Source: Mesorhizobium onobrychidis (GTDB lineage: Bacteria; Pseudomonadota; Alphaproteobacteria; Rhizobiales; Rhizobiaceae). Taken from it: DNA of 64,000 bases. The stretch's first letter is position 1; the number at the start of each line of letters is the position of its first letter. This document shows, piece by piece, positions 10,137 to 20,281 of this stretch. The position numbers and the translations under genes were made by a program. The notes under the pieces are model-generated. The model did not search any database. It saw nothing but the letters and a program-made list of their open reading frames with translations, and was not told where the DNA came from. The DNA is taken from positions 7,235,501 through 7,299,500 of the forward strand of contig NZ_CP062229.1 of NCBI RefSeq assembly GCF_024707545.1. Reading direction: 5' to 3'.

Positions 10137-10180
10137 ACTCGTATCGCCCGGTGATGGACGGACTGCGCTGTCTCGCCGTG
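10137..10180 (+). pseudogene. Possible remnant of an acyltransferase N-terminus
   Basis: Translation of this stretch gives SYRPVMDGLRCLAVT before the frame loses similarity. The start of OafA-type acyltransferases reads YRxDIDGLRAVAVL, as in the intact gene starting 25 bases downstream. The match is at protein level only, over about 14 residues, and no open frame follows. It may be the 5' scar of an older acyltransferase replaced by the present one, or a coincidence. Confidence 0.4.
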
Positions 10181-10204
10181 ACCTGCGAACACAGGACTTC
10201 TTGA

Positions 10205-12076
10205 ATGAAGTACAGGCGCGATATCGATGGTCTTCGGGCCGTTGCGGTCCTGCCGGTTGTACTCTTCCATTTCGGAATCTCGGCAATTCCAGGCGGTTTT
10301 ACCGGCGTCGATATCTTCTTCGTCATATCCGGCTATCTGATCACCGGAAGCCTTCTGGACGACCTTGAACGCGGCCAGTTTTCGATCATCAGCTTCTATT
10401 GGCGCCGTGCCCGGCGCATCCTGCCGGCTCTGATCTTTGTCACGCTTCTCAGCTGCATTGCGGCATTGTTCATTCTTCTGCCGTCAGATCTCCACGAATT
10501 CAGTCTCAGCGTCATAGCGGCCTCGACTTTCTGGTCGAACATCTATTTTTGGAAGACGTCAAATTACTTCTCCATCGATGCCGAGCTCCGACCGCTGTTG
10601 CACACCTGGTCGCTTTCGGTCGAGGAGCAGTACTATATCTTTGCCCCAATCCTGATGTTCCTGATCTATCGCTATTTTGCCAAGCGCTGGCTGACGATAC
10701 TCCTGCCGATCATTCTCGGCAGCTTCGTGCTGGCGGTCATGGCGACATGGCTGGCGCCAAACGCGGGATTCTACCTGCTGCCGACACGAGTCTGGGAACT
10801 CATGCTGGGCGCGGTGCTCATGCTGAAACGGCCCCCGCCCTTGAGCAACCGGTTCCTTATGGAACTGGTCGGGCTGGCCGGATTTGGCCTTCTCGCCATC
10901 GGGTTCTTCACGATTTCAGAGAGCGACCCGTTCCCGGGCTACAACGCTTTGTATCCGTGCCTCGGAACGGCCCTCCTTATCTATGTCGGCCAAAATAGCC
11001 CCTCGACGATCGCCAGCCGCATACTCGAAGTCCGGCCGCTGGTCTGGATCGGCCTCATCTCCTATTCGCTGTATCTTGTTCACTGGCCGATCAATGCGTT
11101 CGCACACTATCTTTCGTTACAAAAACTCGACCCTTCGATGACCGTTGCGATGACGGTTGCAAGCTTCGCATTGGCTGCATTTTCCTGGAAGTATATCGAG
11201 CAGCCGTTTCGGCAGAAAAGGAGCTTCACCGCCCCGGTGCCCATCTTCGCCTTTTCAGCGGGCGCGATCGCTCTTCTTTGCGCTGGCGGGGCGGCGGGGG
11301 CGCTCGGCAACGGCTTTCCGCAAAGGTTTCCGGACTATGCCCAACAGCGGATTCCTGTCGGGGACTGGGGCAATGGCACCTGTTTCAACGAGGGCTCCAG
11401 CCGGATCGAAAACTGGAATATCGAGGATTGCACGCGCACTCGCGGCTTCCCAACAACCGTTTTGTTGTGGGGCGACTCGTTCGCCGCCCACTATGTTTCA
11501 GGCCTGGACGCCAACATAAATCAGCTTCAAGCCAACATCGTGGAATACACTTACGCAGGCTGCCCACCGATTCTCTCCTACTTCTCCTATGCACGCCCGG
11601 ATTGCGTGCGGTTCAATCAGCAAGCCCTGAAGATCGTCCAGGACGCCGGCATCAAGACGGTTGTACTCAGCGGTCGGTGGACCGACTACGAGGCCAGAAG
11701 TTTCGACGGTCTCCAGCAAACGATCGATACGCTTCGTGGCATGGGTGTGCGTGTGTTTGTCATCGGCCAGTCTCCACAGTTCATAACCGACGTTCGGAAA
11801 ATCGCGTTCTTCGCAAAGCGCGAAAATCTCGATGATACATCGTGGCCAATGGCCATGGATCCCGACATCAACAACCGTGTGCGCACATTTACCAAAGGCG
11901 CCACCTTTATCGATCCGCTGAATTTCCTCTGTAGTGCAGGACGCTGCTCCTACGCCGACGCAGGCCAGTTTCTTTATTTCGACTATGGCCATTTCTCTTC
12001 AATCGGGGCCACGCTGGCAATTTCGAAATACTGGCCGGCCTTTGCCGCAGACGATGCCCTTGCCACGACGGAATAA
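10205..12076 (+). CDS. Acyltransferase family 3 protein with C-terminal SGNH domain (OafA-like)
   Basis: 623 residues. The N-terminal 360 residues form ten or so membrane helices with family hallmarks: MKYRRDIDGLRAVAVLPVV, FHFGISAIPGGFTGVDIFFV, ISGYLIT, RRARRILPAL and HTWSLSVEEQYY. The C-terminal part is a periplasmic SGNH-type domain with LLWGDSFAAHYVSG (Ser block) and YFDYGHFSSIGA (His block). Such two-domain proteins transfer acetyl groups onto O-antigen or other surface polysaccharide. Third-position GC is somewhat lower than in neighbours, and the gene sits between a partial copy and a tRNA, suggesting local exchange of a surface-modification gene. Confidence 0.9.
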   Translation: MKYRRDIDGLRAVAVLPVVLFHFGISAIPGGFTGVDIFFVISGYLITGSLLDDLERGQFSIISFYWRRARRILPALIFVTLLSCIAALFILLPSDLHEFSLSVIAASTFWSNIYFWKTSNYFSIDAELRPLLHTWSLSVEEQYYIFAPILMFLIYRYFAKRWLTILLPIILGSFVLAVMATWLAPNAGFYLLPTRVWELMLGAVLMLKRPPPLSNRFLMELVGLAGFGLLAIGFFTISESDPFPGYNALYPCLGTALLIYVGQNSPSTIASRILEVRPLVWIGLISYSLYLVHWPINAFAHYLSLQKLDPSMTVAMTVASFALAAFSWKYIEQPFRQKRSFTAPVPIFAFSAGAIALLCAGGAAGALGNGFPQRFPDYAQQRIPVGDWGNGTCFNEGSSRIENWNIEDCTRTRGFPTTVLLWGDSFAAHYVSGLDANINQLQANIVEYTYAGCPPILSYFSYARPDCVRFNQQALKIVQDAGIKTVVLSGRWTDYEARSFDGLQQTIDTLRGMGVRVFVIGQSPQFITDVRKIAFFAKRENLDDTSWPMAMDPDINNRVRTFTKGATFIDPLNFLCSAGRCSYADAGQFLYFDYGHFSSIGATLAISKYWPAFAADDALATTE

Positions 12077-12155
12077 CAGTCGGGCGGCTGGCAAGGCACG
12101 AGTGCACGCTTAACCATTGCCCGAACGCCGGCTTGCGTGGTAACGAGGCTGCTGC

Positions 12156-12229
12156 GCGGGTATGATGTAATGGTAGCTTGTCAGCTTCCCAAGCTGAACG
12201 CGCGGGTTCGATTCCCGCTACCCGCTCCA
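12156..12229 (+). tRNA. tRNA-Gly (anticodon CCC)
   Basis: Acceptor arms GCGGGTA and TACCCGC pair perfectly and the CCA end is encoded. The anticodon stem TCAGC/GCTGA encloses the loop TTCCCAA, giving anticodon CCC, which reads GGG glycine codons. The T arm contains GGTTCGATTCC. The 3' end is not followed by any integrase or visible duplicated attachment site. Confidence 0.95.
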
Positions 12230-12363
12230 CCTTGCTCGCAAAGGGTTTGTGCTGGAACTCCCGACCCGTCCCTTTCGACTTGGGATCTCGAAGGTTCACA
12301 AATTATCTGCGATTTTCCTCAGGAATAGCCTGCGAGAGCAGGTCTGCTGGCCAATCCATTTTG

Positions 12364-13368
12364 CTACGGAGCGAGCTCGTCGACGGCATGGGCGATCTCG
12401 TTCTTGAACTCGACTTTCGTGCCCGGCTGCACGATAGAGCCAAGGTCTTCGGCATCCCAATTGGTCAGTCGGATGCAGCCATGCGAGAAGGTCGTGCCGA
12501 TCTTGCCCGGTTCGGGCGTACCGTGGATGCCGTAGCTTTCGATGGAGAGATCGATCCAGACCGATCCCACGGGATTGTTCGGCCCGGCAGCGATGGTGAA
12601 GGGCCGCTTGGTCCGGACTCCCTTGAAAGCGAAGTCCGGATCGTAGTGATAGGTGGGGTTGCGCACCACGCGCTTGACCTCCGCCATGCCGCTTGGCGCC
12701 GGGTTTTCATCACTCCCAATCGAGGCGGGGTAGACTGAGAGCCATTTGCCGGAAGGATCGAGCACGCGCACCAGGCGAGCGCCTTTGTCGACCTCGATGC
12801 GGGCTACGCCAGCGGGAGGATCGCCCCGGCCAATATCAGGCACCACCAAGGTCGTGCCGGCCTTCCTGAAGCCGATGCCCGGATTGAGCATCCTGAGCAA
12901 CTGTTCGCTGATATGGAAGCGCTCCGCCAGCTTCTCCGCCGCGGTGCGATAGCCGAGCCGCCGCAGACGGGCCATCCACTCCATGCGAGCCGGAATACGC
13001 CTGGTGAAGGGTCCGCGCACATCCTTGCGCGTTACCTCATAGGTGACCAGCACCGGGTCGGTGGAGGTTGCCATGAGCTTGCTCCAGGTCTGCGGAGTGA
13101 GCTTGCCATCGGGTGCGAGTCCGTTCGCCGCCTGAAAGGCGCCGACTGCCTTGGCGAAGTTCGCTGAAAGGCGACCGTCAATCAGCCCAGGCGAGAAGCG
13201 GGCGCGATCCAAGAGAATCTGCGCCTTCAGCACGGTCGGATCGACACCCTTCGGTTCGCCGGCGGCGAACTGGGCCTGATTGACGGTGGTTAGGTCCAGC
13301 TTGGCCGCCCCCGTCCCGCCGCATGCGAAGGCAAGCGTCGCGGCGAAGACGAGGAGAAATCTTATCAT
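12364..13368 (-). CDS. L,D-transpeptidase (YkuD family) with peptidoglycan-binding domain
   Basis: 334 residues. A signal peptide ([20 protein letters not shown]) is followed by a peptidoglycan-binding-like segment ([34 protein letters not shown]), a LysM-like stretch ([19 protein letters not shown]) and the YkuD catalytic domain. The active-site motif HG-x(14)-SHGCIRL contains the nucleophilic cysteine. The enzyme makes 3-3 cross-links in peptidoglycan or anchors proteins to it in the periplasm. The gene stands alone; a cysteine at the signal peptide end (AFACGG) could also make it a lipoprotein. Confidence 0.93.
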   Translation of the reverse strand: MIRFLLVFAATLAFACGGTGAAKLDLTTVNQAQFAAGEPKGVDPTVLKAQILLDRARFSPGLIDGRLSANFAKAVGAFQAANGLAPDGKLTPQTWSKLMATSTDPVLVTYEVTRKDVRGPFTRRIPARMEWMARLRRLGYRTAAEKLAERFHISEQLLRMLNPGIGFRKAGTTLVVPDIGRGDPPAGVARIEVDKGARLVRVLDPSGKWLSVYPASIGSDENPAPSGMAEVKRVVRNPTYHYDPDFAFKGVRTKRPFTIAAGPNNPVGSVWIDLSIESYGIHGTPEPGKIGTTFSHGCIRLTNWDAEDLGSIVQPGTKVEFKNEIAHAVDELAP

Positions 13369-13536
13369 CGATAGCCTCGCTGGGACTGCAACAAGAGCCC
13401 GCCTCTATGACGCGGCACGGCCCTGTGTGGTTCCTTCGCTCGAGCGATATTCTGAATTGACGCGACATGACCGAAGAGCCGTGCAGCTGCGATAGCTGCC
13501 CAACGGATTGGCAATGGATTGCTTGATTTAACGCCG

Positions 13537-14550
13537 TCAGCCTACCTCTCTCAAAATGAAGTCGTGCAGCATCTTGGCCGCCGGCGACAGCACGCGATTT
13601 TTTACGGTGATCAGGCTGTAAGGCCTGACCTCGATGTCGAACTCGGTCTGGACGACGTCGATGGCGCCGGCCAGGCCCTCGGGGTTCTGGATGAACTTCG
13701 CCACCTGGATCGACACCGGCGCGATGGCGTCCGACTGCGCGACCATGACCAGGGTCAGGAGCAGCGAGCTGGTGTTGAGGATGCGGTCCGGCAGCGCGAT
13801 GTTGCGGTTCAGGAAATTGCTTTCCATCGCCTGGCGCAACGGCGAGCCGCCCGACTGGAAAACCCAGTCGTAGGCGGCGGTCTCCTCCAGCCGCACCGCC
13901 TTGCCCTTAGCCAGCGGGTGGCCGCGGCGCACGATCAGGCAGGCTTTTTCGACGCCGATGACGCGGGCCTCGAACAGCCGTGGATTAAGATCGTCGGGGA
14001 TGCGCGCGATGATGAAATCATGACGTGTGGCGATTAGCTCGCGCGCCAGCACATTGGAGGTCTCGACCTGCATGGTGATCTCGATACGCGGATAGATGCG
14101 CCGGATTTCGCGGATCGCCGGCACGGCGAGCTCGATCGCAGGGGCCGTCACCGCGCCCAGGAACACCGAGCCGCCCTTGCCCGCCTTGAGCTCGGATATC
14201 TCGCGGTCGACTTCACGCATCTCGAGCAGGATCGAACGCGCGCGCCTCGCCAATGCCTTGCCATAGGGCGTCAGCGTGATGCCGCGCGGCAGCCTTTCGC
14301 ACAGCTTGACATCGAGCACCGCCTCCATCTCGGCGATCATGCGCGAGGCGGCGGGCTGCGAAATGTTCATGACCTGGGCTGCCGCGCTGACCCGGCCATG
14401 GTCATCGAGGGCTGCGATCATACGCATATGGCGCAGACTGAGGCCGCTGCGCAGCAAGGTCTCTCCGTCGCCGGGGGGTTCTTCGTAACTGGCTGAAAGT
14501 CCACCAGGATTCCGCAGCGCTGCCATGATCTTTGTTTGCTCCCCACTCAT
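13537..14550 (-). CDS. gbpR: LysR family regulator, GbpR-like (sugar-responsive)
   Basis: 337 residues with an N-terminal winged helix-turn-helix (LRHMRMIAALDDHGRVSAAA, SQPAASRMIAEMEAVL, GITLTPYGKALARRARSILL) and a periplasmic-binding-like effector domain. It is divergent from chvE, the arrangement of gbpR and chvE in Agrobacterium, where GbpR activates chvE in the presence of arabinose, galactose or fucose. The gene symbol rests on this synteny plus the family. The roughly 290-base region between the two start codons should carry its operator. An internal ATG at 14526 is possible. Confidence 0.82.
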   Translation of the reverse strand: MSGEQTKIMAALRNPGGLSASYEEPPGDGETLLRSGLSLRHMRMIAALDDHGRVSAAAQVMNISQPAASRMIAEMEAVLDVKLCERLPRGITLTPYGKALARRARSILLEMREVDREISELKAGKGGSVFLGAVTAPAIELAVPAIREIRRIYPRIEITMQVETSNVLARELIATRHDFIIARIPDDLNPRLFEARVIGVEKACLIVRRGHPLAKGKAVRLEETAAYDWVFQSGGSPLRQAMESNFLNRNIALPDRILNTSSLLLTLVMVAQSDAIAPVSIQVAKFIQNPEGLAGAIDVVQTEFDIEVRPYSLITVKNRVLSPAAKMLHDFILREVG

Positions 14551-14840
14551 CGCCGGCCGGCAATCCGGCCAGGTCTTCGTCGGCTCTCAATATATCAGTT
14601 TCGGTATAGCAACCATCAAAGATCGCATTTGACAGTTATGGCAAAGAGCCACACCCTTGGCGCGTCCTGAGGCTTGACCGTCGCCAGCGAGAAAAATCGC
14701 ATCGACCGGAACCAGAGTCTCAGGGCCGATTGGGAGGATACCGGAGATCGATATGGCGGCAGCGGCGCGTTTTGGCGCTCCTGCACGATCGCGCGGCCCA
14801 CGAAACCCAGGGTGCGCGTCCATCAACCAGGGAGAGTTAT

Positions 14841-15905
14841 GTGAAGATCATCAAGACACTGGCCGCCGTCGCGGCCCTTAGCATCGCGGCCATGACGGTC
14901 CCGGCGCAGGCAGGCGAAGGCCTCATCGGCGTGCTGATGCCGACCAAGACCTCGCAGCGCTGGATCAACGACGGCGACGCCGTCAAGTCCCAGCTCGAGG
15001 CTCTGGGCTACACTGTCGACCTGCAATATGCGCAGGACGATATCCCCAATCAGCTCAGCCAGCTGGAAAACGAAATCACCAAGGGCCCGAAGGCACTGAT
15101 CATCGCCTCGATCGACGGCACCACGATGTCGGACGCACTGCAGAAGGCGGCTGACGCCGGCGTCGTCGTCGTCGCCTATGACCGGCTGATCAAGAAGACC
15201 CCGAATGTCGACTACTACACCACGTTCGACAATTTCGGCGTCGGCGTCATCCAGGCCAAATCGCTGCTCAAGGGCCTCGGCTATCCGGAAAACAAGGGTC
15301 CGTTCAACATCGAGCTGTTCGGCGGTTCGCCGGACGACAACAACGCCTTCTTCTTCTACGACGGCGCGATGTCCGTTCTGCAGCCGCTGATCGACGACAA
15401 GACCCTCGTGGTGAAGTCCGGCCAGATGGGCATGGACAAGGTCGGCACGCTCCGCTGGCTGGCGGCGACCGCCCAAGCCCGCATGGACAATCTGCTGTCC
15501 GCCAACTACTCGGATGGCAGCCGCGTCGATGGCGTGCTCTCGCCGTATGACGGTCTGTCGCGCGGCATCATCGCCTCGTTGCGCGCCGTCGGTTACGGCA
15601 CGGCCGATCAGCCCTGGCCAATCGTCACCGGCCAGGACGCCGAAACCGCTTCGGTCAAGGCGATCATCGCCGGCGAGCAGTACTCGACGGTGTTCAAGGA
15701 CACCCGCGAACTCGCCAAGGCGACGGTCGAGCTCGTCGACAAGGTGCTCTCGGGCGGCAAGCCGGAAGGCCTCGACACCACGACCTACAACAACGACGTC
15801 AAGGTCGTCCCCTCGATCCTGCTGACGCCGCATGAGGTCGACAAGTCGAACTACCAGGCGCTGGTGGTCGATTCCGGCTACATCAAGGCCGAAGAGCTGA
15901 AGTAA
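14841..15905 (+). CDS. chvE: Multiple monosaccharide-binding periplasmic protein ChvE
   Basis: 354 residues from a GTG start with a GGGAGAG ribosome site. Signal peptide [19 protein letters not shown] ends in AQAG; the mature protein follows with [40 protein letters not shown] and [20 protein letters not shown], typical of ChvE/MmsB-type sugar binders. ChvE binds aldoses such as arabinose, galactose and glucose for import, and in Agrobacterium also presents sugar to the VirA kinase; no virA is seen here. The adjacent gguA and gguB supply ATPase and permease. Expression is probably controlled by the divergent GbpR. Confidence 0.95.
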   Translation: MKIIKTLAAVAALSIAAMTVPAQAGEGLIGVLMPTKTSQRWINDGDAVKSQLEALGYTVDLQYAQDDIPNQLSQLENEITKGPKALIIASIDGTTMSDALQKAADAGVVVVAYDRLIKKTPNVDYYTTFDNFGVGVIQAKSLLKGLGYPENKGPFNIELFGGSPDDNNAFFFYDGAMSVLQPLIDDKTLVVKSGQMGMDKVGTLRWLAATAQARMDNLLSANYSDGSRVDGVLSPYDGLSRGIIASLRAVGYGTADQPWPIVTGQDAETASVKAIIAGEQYSTVFKDTRELAKATVELVDKVLSGGKPEGLDTTTYNNDVKVVPSILLTPHEVDKSNYQALVVDSGYIKAEELK

Positions 15906-15922
15906 CCGCAGTTGTAAAAACC

Positions 15923-15951
15923 GGGGTCCTGCGTAGCGCAGGACCCCTTTT
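15923..15951 (+). terminator. Strong hairpin terminator between chvE and gguA
   Basis: Perfect 11-base-pair stem GGGGTCCTGCG/CGCAGGACCCC with a TAG loop, then TTTT. It lies 17 bases after the chvE stop and 55 bases before gguA, so it probably reduces read-through and protects the chvE mRNA end, giving more binding protein than transporter. Confidence 0.88.
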
Positions 15952-16005
15952 GGTTAGCGAGCGACCCCGGTATTGTTTCCGGACCTCGGAGGAGTGGTAT
16001 TCCTG

Positions 16006-17538
16006 ATGGCCTCGACGATTTTGGAGATGCGTGACATCACCAAGACGTTTCCCGGCGTCAAGGCGCTGTCGAATGTCAACCTCAGCGTCGAGGAAGGCGA
16101 GATTCACGCCGTTGTCGGCGAGAACGGCGCCGGCAAGTCGACGCTGATGAAGGTGCTGTCGGGCGTGTATCCATCCGGCACTTATGACGGCGAAATCATC
16201 TATCGCGGCGATGAGTGCCATTTTAAGGGCATCCACGACAGCGAGCGCCGCGGCATCGTCATCATCCACCAGGAACTCGCGCTGGTTCCGATGCTGTCGA
16301 TCGCCGAAAACATCTTTCTTGGCAACGAGCATGCCAGATACGGCGTCATCGACTGGAACGCCAACGAGACGCGCACCAGCGCTCTGCTCAAGAAGGTGGG
16401 CCTTAAGGAAGACCCCAAGACGTTGATTACCAATATCGGTGTCGGCAAGCAGCAATTGGTCGAGATCGCCAAGGCGCTCAGCAAGGAAGTGCAGCTGCTG
16501 ATCCTCGACGAACCGACGGCGAGCCTGTCCGAAAAGGACAGCCAAGCGCTGCTCGACCTGCTGCTCGAATTCAAGCGGCAGGGCATCACCTCGATCCTGA
16601 TCTCGCACAAGCTCAACGAGATCAACCGGGTCGCCGACAAGGTCACGATCATCCGCGACGGGCGGACCATCGAGACGCTGCCTAAGAAAGACATTTCGGA
16701 AGACCGCATCATCACCTCGATGGTCGGCCGCTCGCTAGACGACCGTTATCCGTCGCGCGAGCCCGAGATCGGTGAGATCGTGCTCCAGGTGAGGAACTGG
16801 TCGGTCTATCACCCGATCCATGCCGAGCGGCAAGTGATCAAGGGCATCGACATCGACGTCCGCAAGGGCGAGGTGGTGGGTATCGCCGGGCTGATGGGCG
16901 CTGGACGCACCGAATTCGCGATGAGCCTGTTCGGCCGCTCCTATGGCCGCCGCATCACCGGCGAGGTGCTGCTCAAGGGCAAGCCCATCGATGTCTCCTC
17001 TGTCAGCAAGGCAGTGGAACACGGCATCGCTTACGTCACCGAGGACCGCAAGACCTACGGTCTCAACCTGATCGATCACATCAAGCACAACATCACGCTG
17101 GCCAATCTTCCCGGCGTGTCGCGCCATAGCGTGATCGACGACATGCGCGAGCTCGCCGTCGCCAACGACTACAAGGCCAAGACCAACATCCGCTCGTCCA
17201 GCGTTTATCAGATGACCGGCAATCTATCGGGCGGCAATCAACAGAAGGTGGTGCTGTCGAAGTGGCTGTTCGCCAATCCGGAGGTGCTGATCCTCGACGA
17301 GCCGACGCGCGGCATCGACGTTGGCGCCAAGTATGAAATCTACACGATCATCGCGCGTCTCGCCTCGGAGGGTAAGGCGATCATCGTCATCTCGTCGGAG
17401 ATGCCCGAACTGCTCGGCATCACCGACCGCATCTATGTCATGAACGAAGGACGTATCGTCGGCGAAATGGCGGCGAGCGATGCCAGCCAGGAAAAGATTA
17501 TGCGCGCCATCGTTCGCGGAGAAGGAAAAGCATCATGA
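16006..17538 (+). CDS. gguA: Sugar ABC transporter ATP-binding protein GguA
   Basis: 510 residues with two ABC cassettes in tandem, as in all sugar importers of the CUT2 type. The first has Walker [18 protein letters not shown] and [15 protein letters not shown]; the second has the degenerate P-loop [16 protein letters not shown], the signature [15 protein letters not shown] and [17 protein letters not shown]. It energises uptake of sugars delivered by ChvE. The ATG at 16006 follows a GGAGGAG site; a TTG at 15973 would add 11 residues. Its stop overlaps gguB in ATGA. Confidence 0.95.
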   Translation: MASTILEMRDITKTFPGVKALSNVNLSVEEGEIHAVVGENGAGKSTLMKVLSGVYPSGTYDGEIIYRGDECHFKGIHDSERRGIVIIHQELALVPMLSIAENIFLGNEHARYGVIDWNANETRTSALLKKVGLKEDPKTLITNIGVGKQQLVEIAKALSKEVQLLILDEPTASLSEKDSQALLDLLLEFKRQGITSILISHKLNEINRVADKVTIIRDGRTIETLPKKDISEDRIITSMVGRSLDDRYPSREPEIGEIVLQVRNWSVYHPIHAERQVIKGIDIDVRKGEVVGIAGLMGAGRTEFAMSLFGRSYGRRITGEVLLKGKPIDVSSVSKAVEHGIAYVTEDRKTYGLNLIDHIKHNITLANLPGVSRHSVIDDMRELAVANDYKAKTNIRSSSVYQMTGNLSGGNQQKVVLSKWLFANPEVLILDEPTRGIDVGAKYEIYTIIARLASEGKAIIVISSEMPELLGITDRIYVMNEGRIVGEMAASDASQEKIMRAIVRGEGKAS

Positions 17539-18827
17539 GCACCGAAAGCGCTCCCGTCCCGAAAAGCGGCGTCGCCGAAGATGTGCAGCAGGGGCCGCGC
17601 GTTGCCGTCTCGGCGCTGGTCACCAACCTGCGCGAATACGGCCTGATCCTGGCGCTTATCGCCATCATGGTATTCTTCCAGTACACGACGTCCGGAACGC
17701 TGTTCAAGCCGGTGAATTTGAGTAACCTGGTGCAGCAGAACAGCTTCATCATCGTGATGGCGCTGGGCATGCTGCTGGTGATCGTCTCCGGCCATATCGA
17801 TCTCAGCGTCGGGTCCGTCGCCGGTTTCATCGGCGCGCTGGCGGCGATGATGATGGTCATCTGGCCTCTCGGCCCTTTCAGCAATCCGCTGGTGGTGTCG
17901 ATCATCTGCCTGATCATCGGCGGCGCGATCGGCGCGGGACAAGGCTACTGGATCGCCTATCACCGAATACCTAGCTTCATCGTCACGCTGGCGGGGATGC
18001 TGATCTTCCGCGGCATCTGCCAGGCGCTGCTGGGTGGCGGGTCTTCCGTGGGGCCGCTTCCAGCCGGCTTCAAGGCGCTCAGTTCCGGCTTCATTCCGGA
18101 CGTGATCGGCTCGTTGACGCTGATCCCGCCGGTCGTGAACGCCGCCGGCAAGACCATCGTCGGCAGCGGGCTGACGCTGCACATGACGACGATCGTGATC
18201 GGCCTCGTTGCCGTGCTCGCCTATGCCTATTTCGGACTCAGGGCACGGCGCAGCCGCGAGCGGCATGGCTACAAAGCCGAACCCTTCACGCTGTTCGTCG
18301 TCAAGACCCTGGTGACCAGCGCTCTGGCGCTGTTTCTGGTCTACCAATTCGCCACCTACAGAGGTCTGCCAATCGTTCTCGTGGTGATGGGCGTGCTGAT
18401 CGCGCTGTTCGTCTTCGTCACCAAACGCATGACAGTCGGCCGCCGTATCTACGCAATGGGCGGCAATGCCAAGGCGGCGCAGCTATCGGGTATCAAGACC
18501 GAGCGGCTGACCCTGATGGTGTTCATCAATATGGGCGTGCTCTCGGCGCTCGGCGGGCTGATCATTGCGGCGCGCCTTGGCCAGGCGGTGCCGGCGGCCG
18601 GCCTCGGCAGCGAGCTCGACGTCATCGCCGCCGTGTTCATCGGCGGCGCTTCGGCGATGGGCGGCGTCGGTCAGGTTATTGGCGCGGTGGTCGGCGGTTT
18701 CATCATGGGCGTCATGAACAACGGCATGTCGATCATGGGCGTCAATGTCGATTGGCAACAGGTGGTCAAAGGCCTGGTGCTGCTCGGCGCCGTGGTCTTC
18801 GACGTCTACAACAAGAACAAGGCTTGA
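17535..18827 (+). CDS. gguB: Sugar ABC transporter permease GguB
   Basis: 430 residues, about ten to twelve membrane helices, member of the CUT2 permease family. The conserved loop [20 protein letters not shown] and the segment [20 protein letters not shown] with [10 protein letters not shown] near the C-terminus are diagnostic. An unusual central loop rich in Arg ([15 protein letters not shown]) is present in MmsB/GguB relatives. It forms the inner-membrane channel with GguA and shares a four-base start-stop overlap with it. Confidence 0.95.
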   Translation: MSTESAPVPKSGVAEDVQQGPRVAVSALVTNLREYGLILALIAIMVFFQYTTSGTLFKPVNLSNLVQQNSFIIVMALGMLLVIVSGHIDLSVGSVAGFIGALAAMMMVIWPLGPFSNPLVVSIICLIIGGAIGAGQGYWIAYHRIPSFIVTLAGMLIFRGICQALLGGGSSVGPLPAGFKALSSGFIPDVIGSLTLIPPVVNAAGKTIVGSGLTLHMTTIVIGLVAVLAYAYFGLRARRSRERHGYKAEPFTLFVVKTLVTSALALFLVYQFATYRGLPIVLVVMGVLIALFVFVTKRMTVGRRIYAMGGNAKAAQLSGIKTERLTLMVFINMGVLSALGGLIIAARLGQAVPAAGLGSELDVIAAVFIGGASAMGGVGQVIGAVVGGFIMGVMNNGMSIMGVNVDWQQVVKGLVLLGAVVFDVYNKNKA

Positions 18828-19114
18828 GGGCGAGGGAACACATGCATGTCGCCAAACGTGTGCAGCGTGTTGGGACAACAACATGCATAAAAACAAGGAT
18901 TAAAGCGGGCCCCCTTTCAAACGCGGCGCGCTTTTAGGAGGCACGGGTCACATCGCGGCGCTGCCGGGCGGCGCAAAGAAGTCCCCCAGGGACCGGGCCC
19001 GCGAGCGCAATCCGGACGAAGAGTTCACCAGTGGCGCGGATACCATCCAAGCCGCGCTGGTCAAGGTTTGCCAACCCGGCAGCCAGGCCAAAGGCAATTG
19101 AGAGAGGGTACATC

Positions 19115-20107
19115 ATGCTGATCTCCCAGATCCTCGACGACGCAGAGACCATCCGCGTCGTTGCCCGCAACGGCGGCAAGACCCGGATCATCAACGGCGC
19201 CCGCAGCGTCTATTCGCTGGCGATGGAGGCCGCGCGCACAGGCACCGGACTTGTCGCCCTCATCGAGCGCAAGGGCTTCGGTGAAGCGGTCGACCTCGAT
19301 GCCGCCTACAAGAAGGGGCGGCTGTTGTCGCCAATCAACCATCCCGACCCGGCGCATCTCCACCTCACCGGCACCGGACTGACACATCTCGGCTCCGCCG
19401 CGACCCGCGATTCCATGCACAAGAAGCTCAGCACCGACGGCGAGGAGCAACTCACCGATTCCATGAAGATGTTCCGCATGGGGCTGGAGGGCGGCAAGCC
19501 GGCCAAGGGCCAGACGGGCGTGCAGCCGGAATGGTTCTACAAGGGCAACGGCACCATGGCGGTGGCGCCCGGTGCGGCACTTCTGTCGCCCGCCTTCGCC
19601 GAGGATGCCGGCGAGGAGCCGGAAGTCGCCGGCATCTATGTTATCGGCGACGACGGCGCCCCTTTCCGCGTCGGCTTCACGCTGTCAAACGAGTTTTCCG
19701 ACCATGTCACCGAGCGCGTGAACTATCTTTTCCTCGCGCATTCCAAGCTGCGCAACGCTTCGTTCGGGCCGGAGATCCTGATTGGCGAACTGCCGTCGGA
19801 CGTCCGGGGCTCCTCGCGCATCGTCCGCGACGGCAAGCTGCTGTGGGAAAAGCCGTTCCTGTCGGGCGAGGCGAACATGTCGCATACCATTGCCAATCTC
19901 GAACATCACCACTTCAAATATTCGGCCTTCCGCCAGCCGGGCGACGTGCATGTGCACATGTTCGGCACGGCAACGCTGTCCTTCGCCGACGGCGTCAGGA
20001 CCGAGGCCGGCGACGTGTTCGAGATCGAGGCCAGGGATTTCGGCCTGCCGCTGCGCAACCCGCTTGAAATCGAGCAGCCGGTGAAGGTGGCGGTGAAGGC
20101 GCTGTAA
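19115..20107 (+). CDS. gguC: GguC / AraD1 family protein
   Basis: 330 residues starting MLISQILDDAETIRVVARNG after an AGAGAGGG site. The C-terminal half resembles the fumarylacetoacetate-hydrolase fold: GFTLSNEFSDHVTERVNYLF, LAHSKLRNASFGPEILIG and HHFKYSAFRQPGDVHVHMFG. GguC always sits beside gguAB in rhizobia and Agrobacterium and is probably an enzyme of sugar-acid breakdown, though its exact reaction is not settled. A 287-base gap from gguB shows only a short ACATGCATGT palindrome at 18839-18848 and no ORF; co-transcription is likely but not certain. Confidence 0.88.
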   Translation: MLISQILDDAETIRVVARNGGKTRIINGARSVYSLAMEAARTGTGLVALIERKGFGEAVDLDAAYKKGRLLSPINHPDPAHLHLTGTGLTHLGSAATRDSMHKKLSTDGEEQLTDSMKMFRMGLEGGKPAKGQTGVQPEWFYKGNGTMAVAPGAALLSPAFAEDAGEEPEVAGIYVIGDDGAPFRVGFTLSNEFSDHVTERVNYLFLAHSKLRNASFGPEILIGELPSDVRGSSRIVRDGKLLWEKPFLSGEANMSHTIANLEHHHFKYSAFRQPGDVHVHMFGTATLSFADGVRTEAGDVFEIEARDFGLPLRNPLEIEQPVKVAVKAL

Positions 20108-20118
20108 AGTGGCACCTC

Positions 20119-20267
20119 TCCTTCTCCCCTTGTGGGAGAAGGTGGCCGAGCGAAGCTCGGTCGGATGAGGGGTGTTCCAGGGAACGCCAACCCCTCACTC
20201 CGTCCAGCACCCCTCAACCGTCTTGGCGCTGCGCGCCAATCCACCTTCTCCCACAAGGGGAGAAGGA
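20119..20267. repeat. RIME-like intergenic palindromic element
   Basis: The outer arms CCTTCTCCCCTTGTGGGAGA and its reverse complement (20241-20266) flank a 95-base centre that includes CGAGCGAAGCTCGG and GGCGCTGCGCGCC hairpins. This composition, two large palindromes rich in CTTCTCCC, is that of the Rhizobium-specific intergenic mosaic elements. It lies between the convergent gguC and solute-binding-protein genes. Confidence 0.85.
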
Positions 20268-20281
20268 AAGGACGCCTGACC

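Noticed and set aside
10205..12229. Genomic island integrated at tRNA-Gly
   Set aside because: No integrase, no direct repeat of the tRNA 3' end was found; the base-use difference of one gene is not enough.
14629..14658. TTGACA at 14629 as -35 of the chvE promoter
   Set aside because: No acceptable -10 box lies 16-18 bases downstream, so the promoter cannot be placed.
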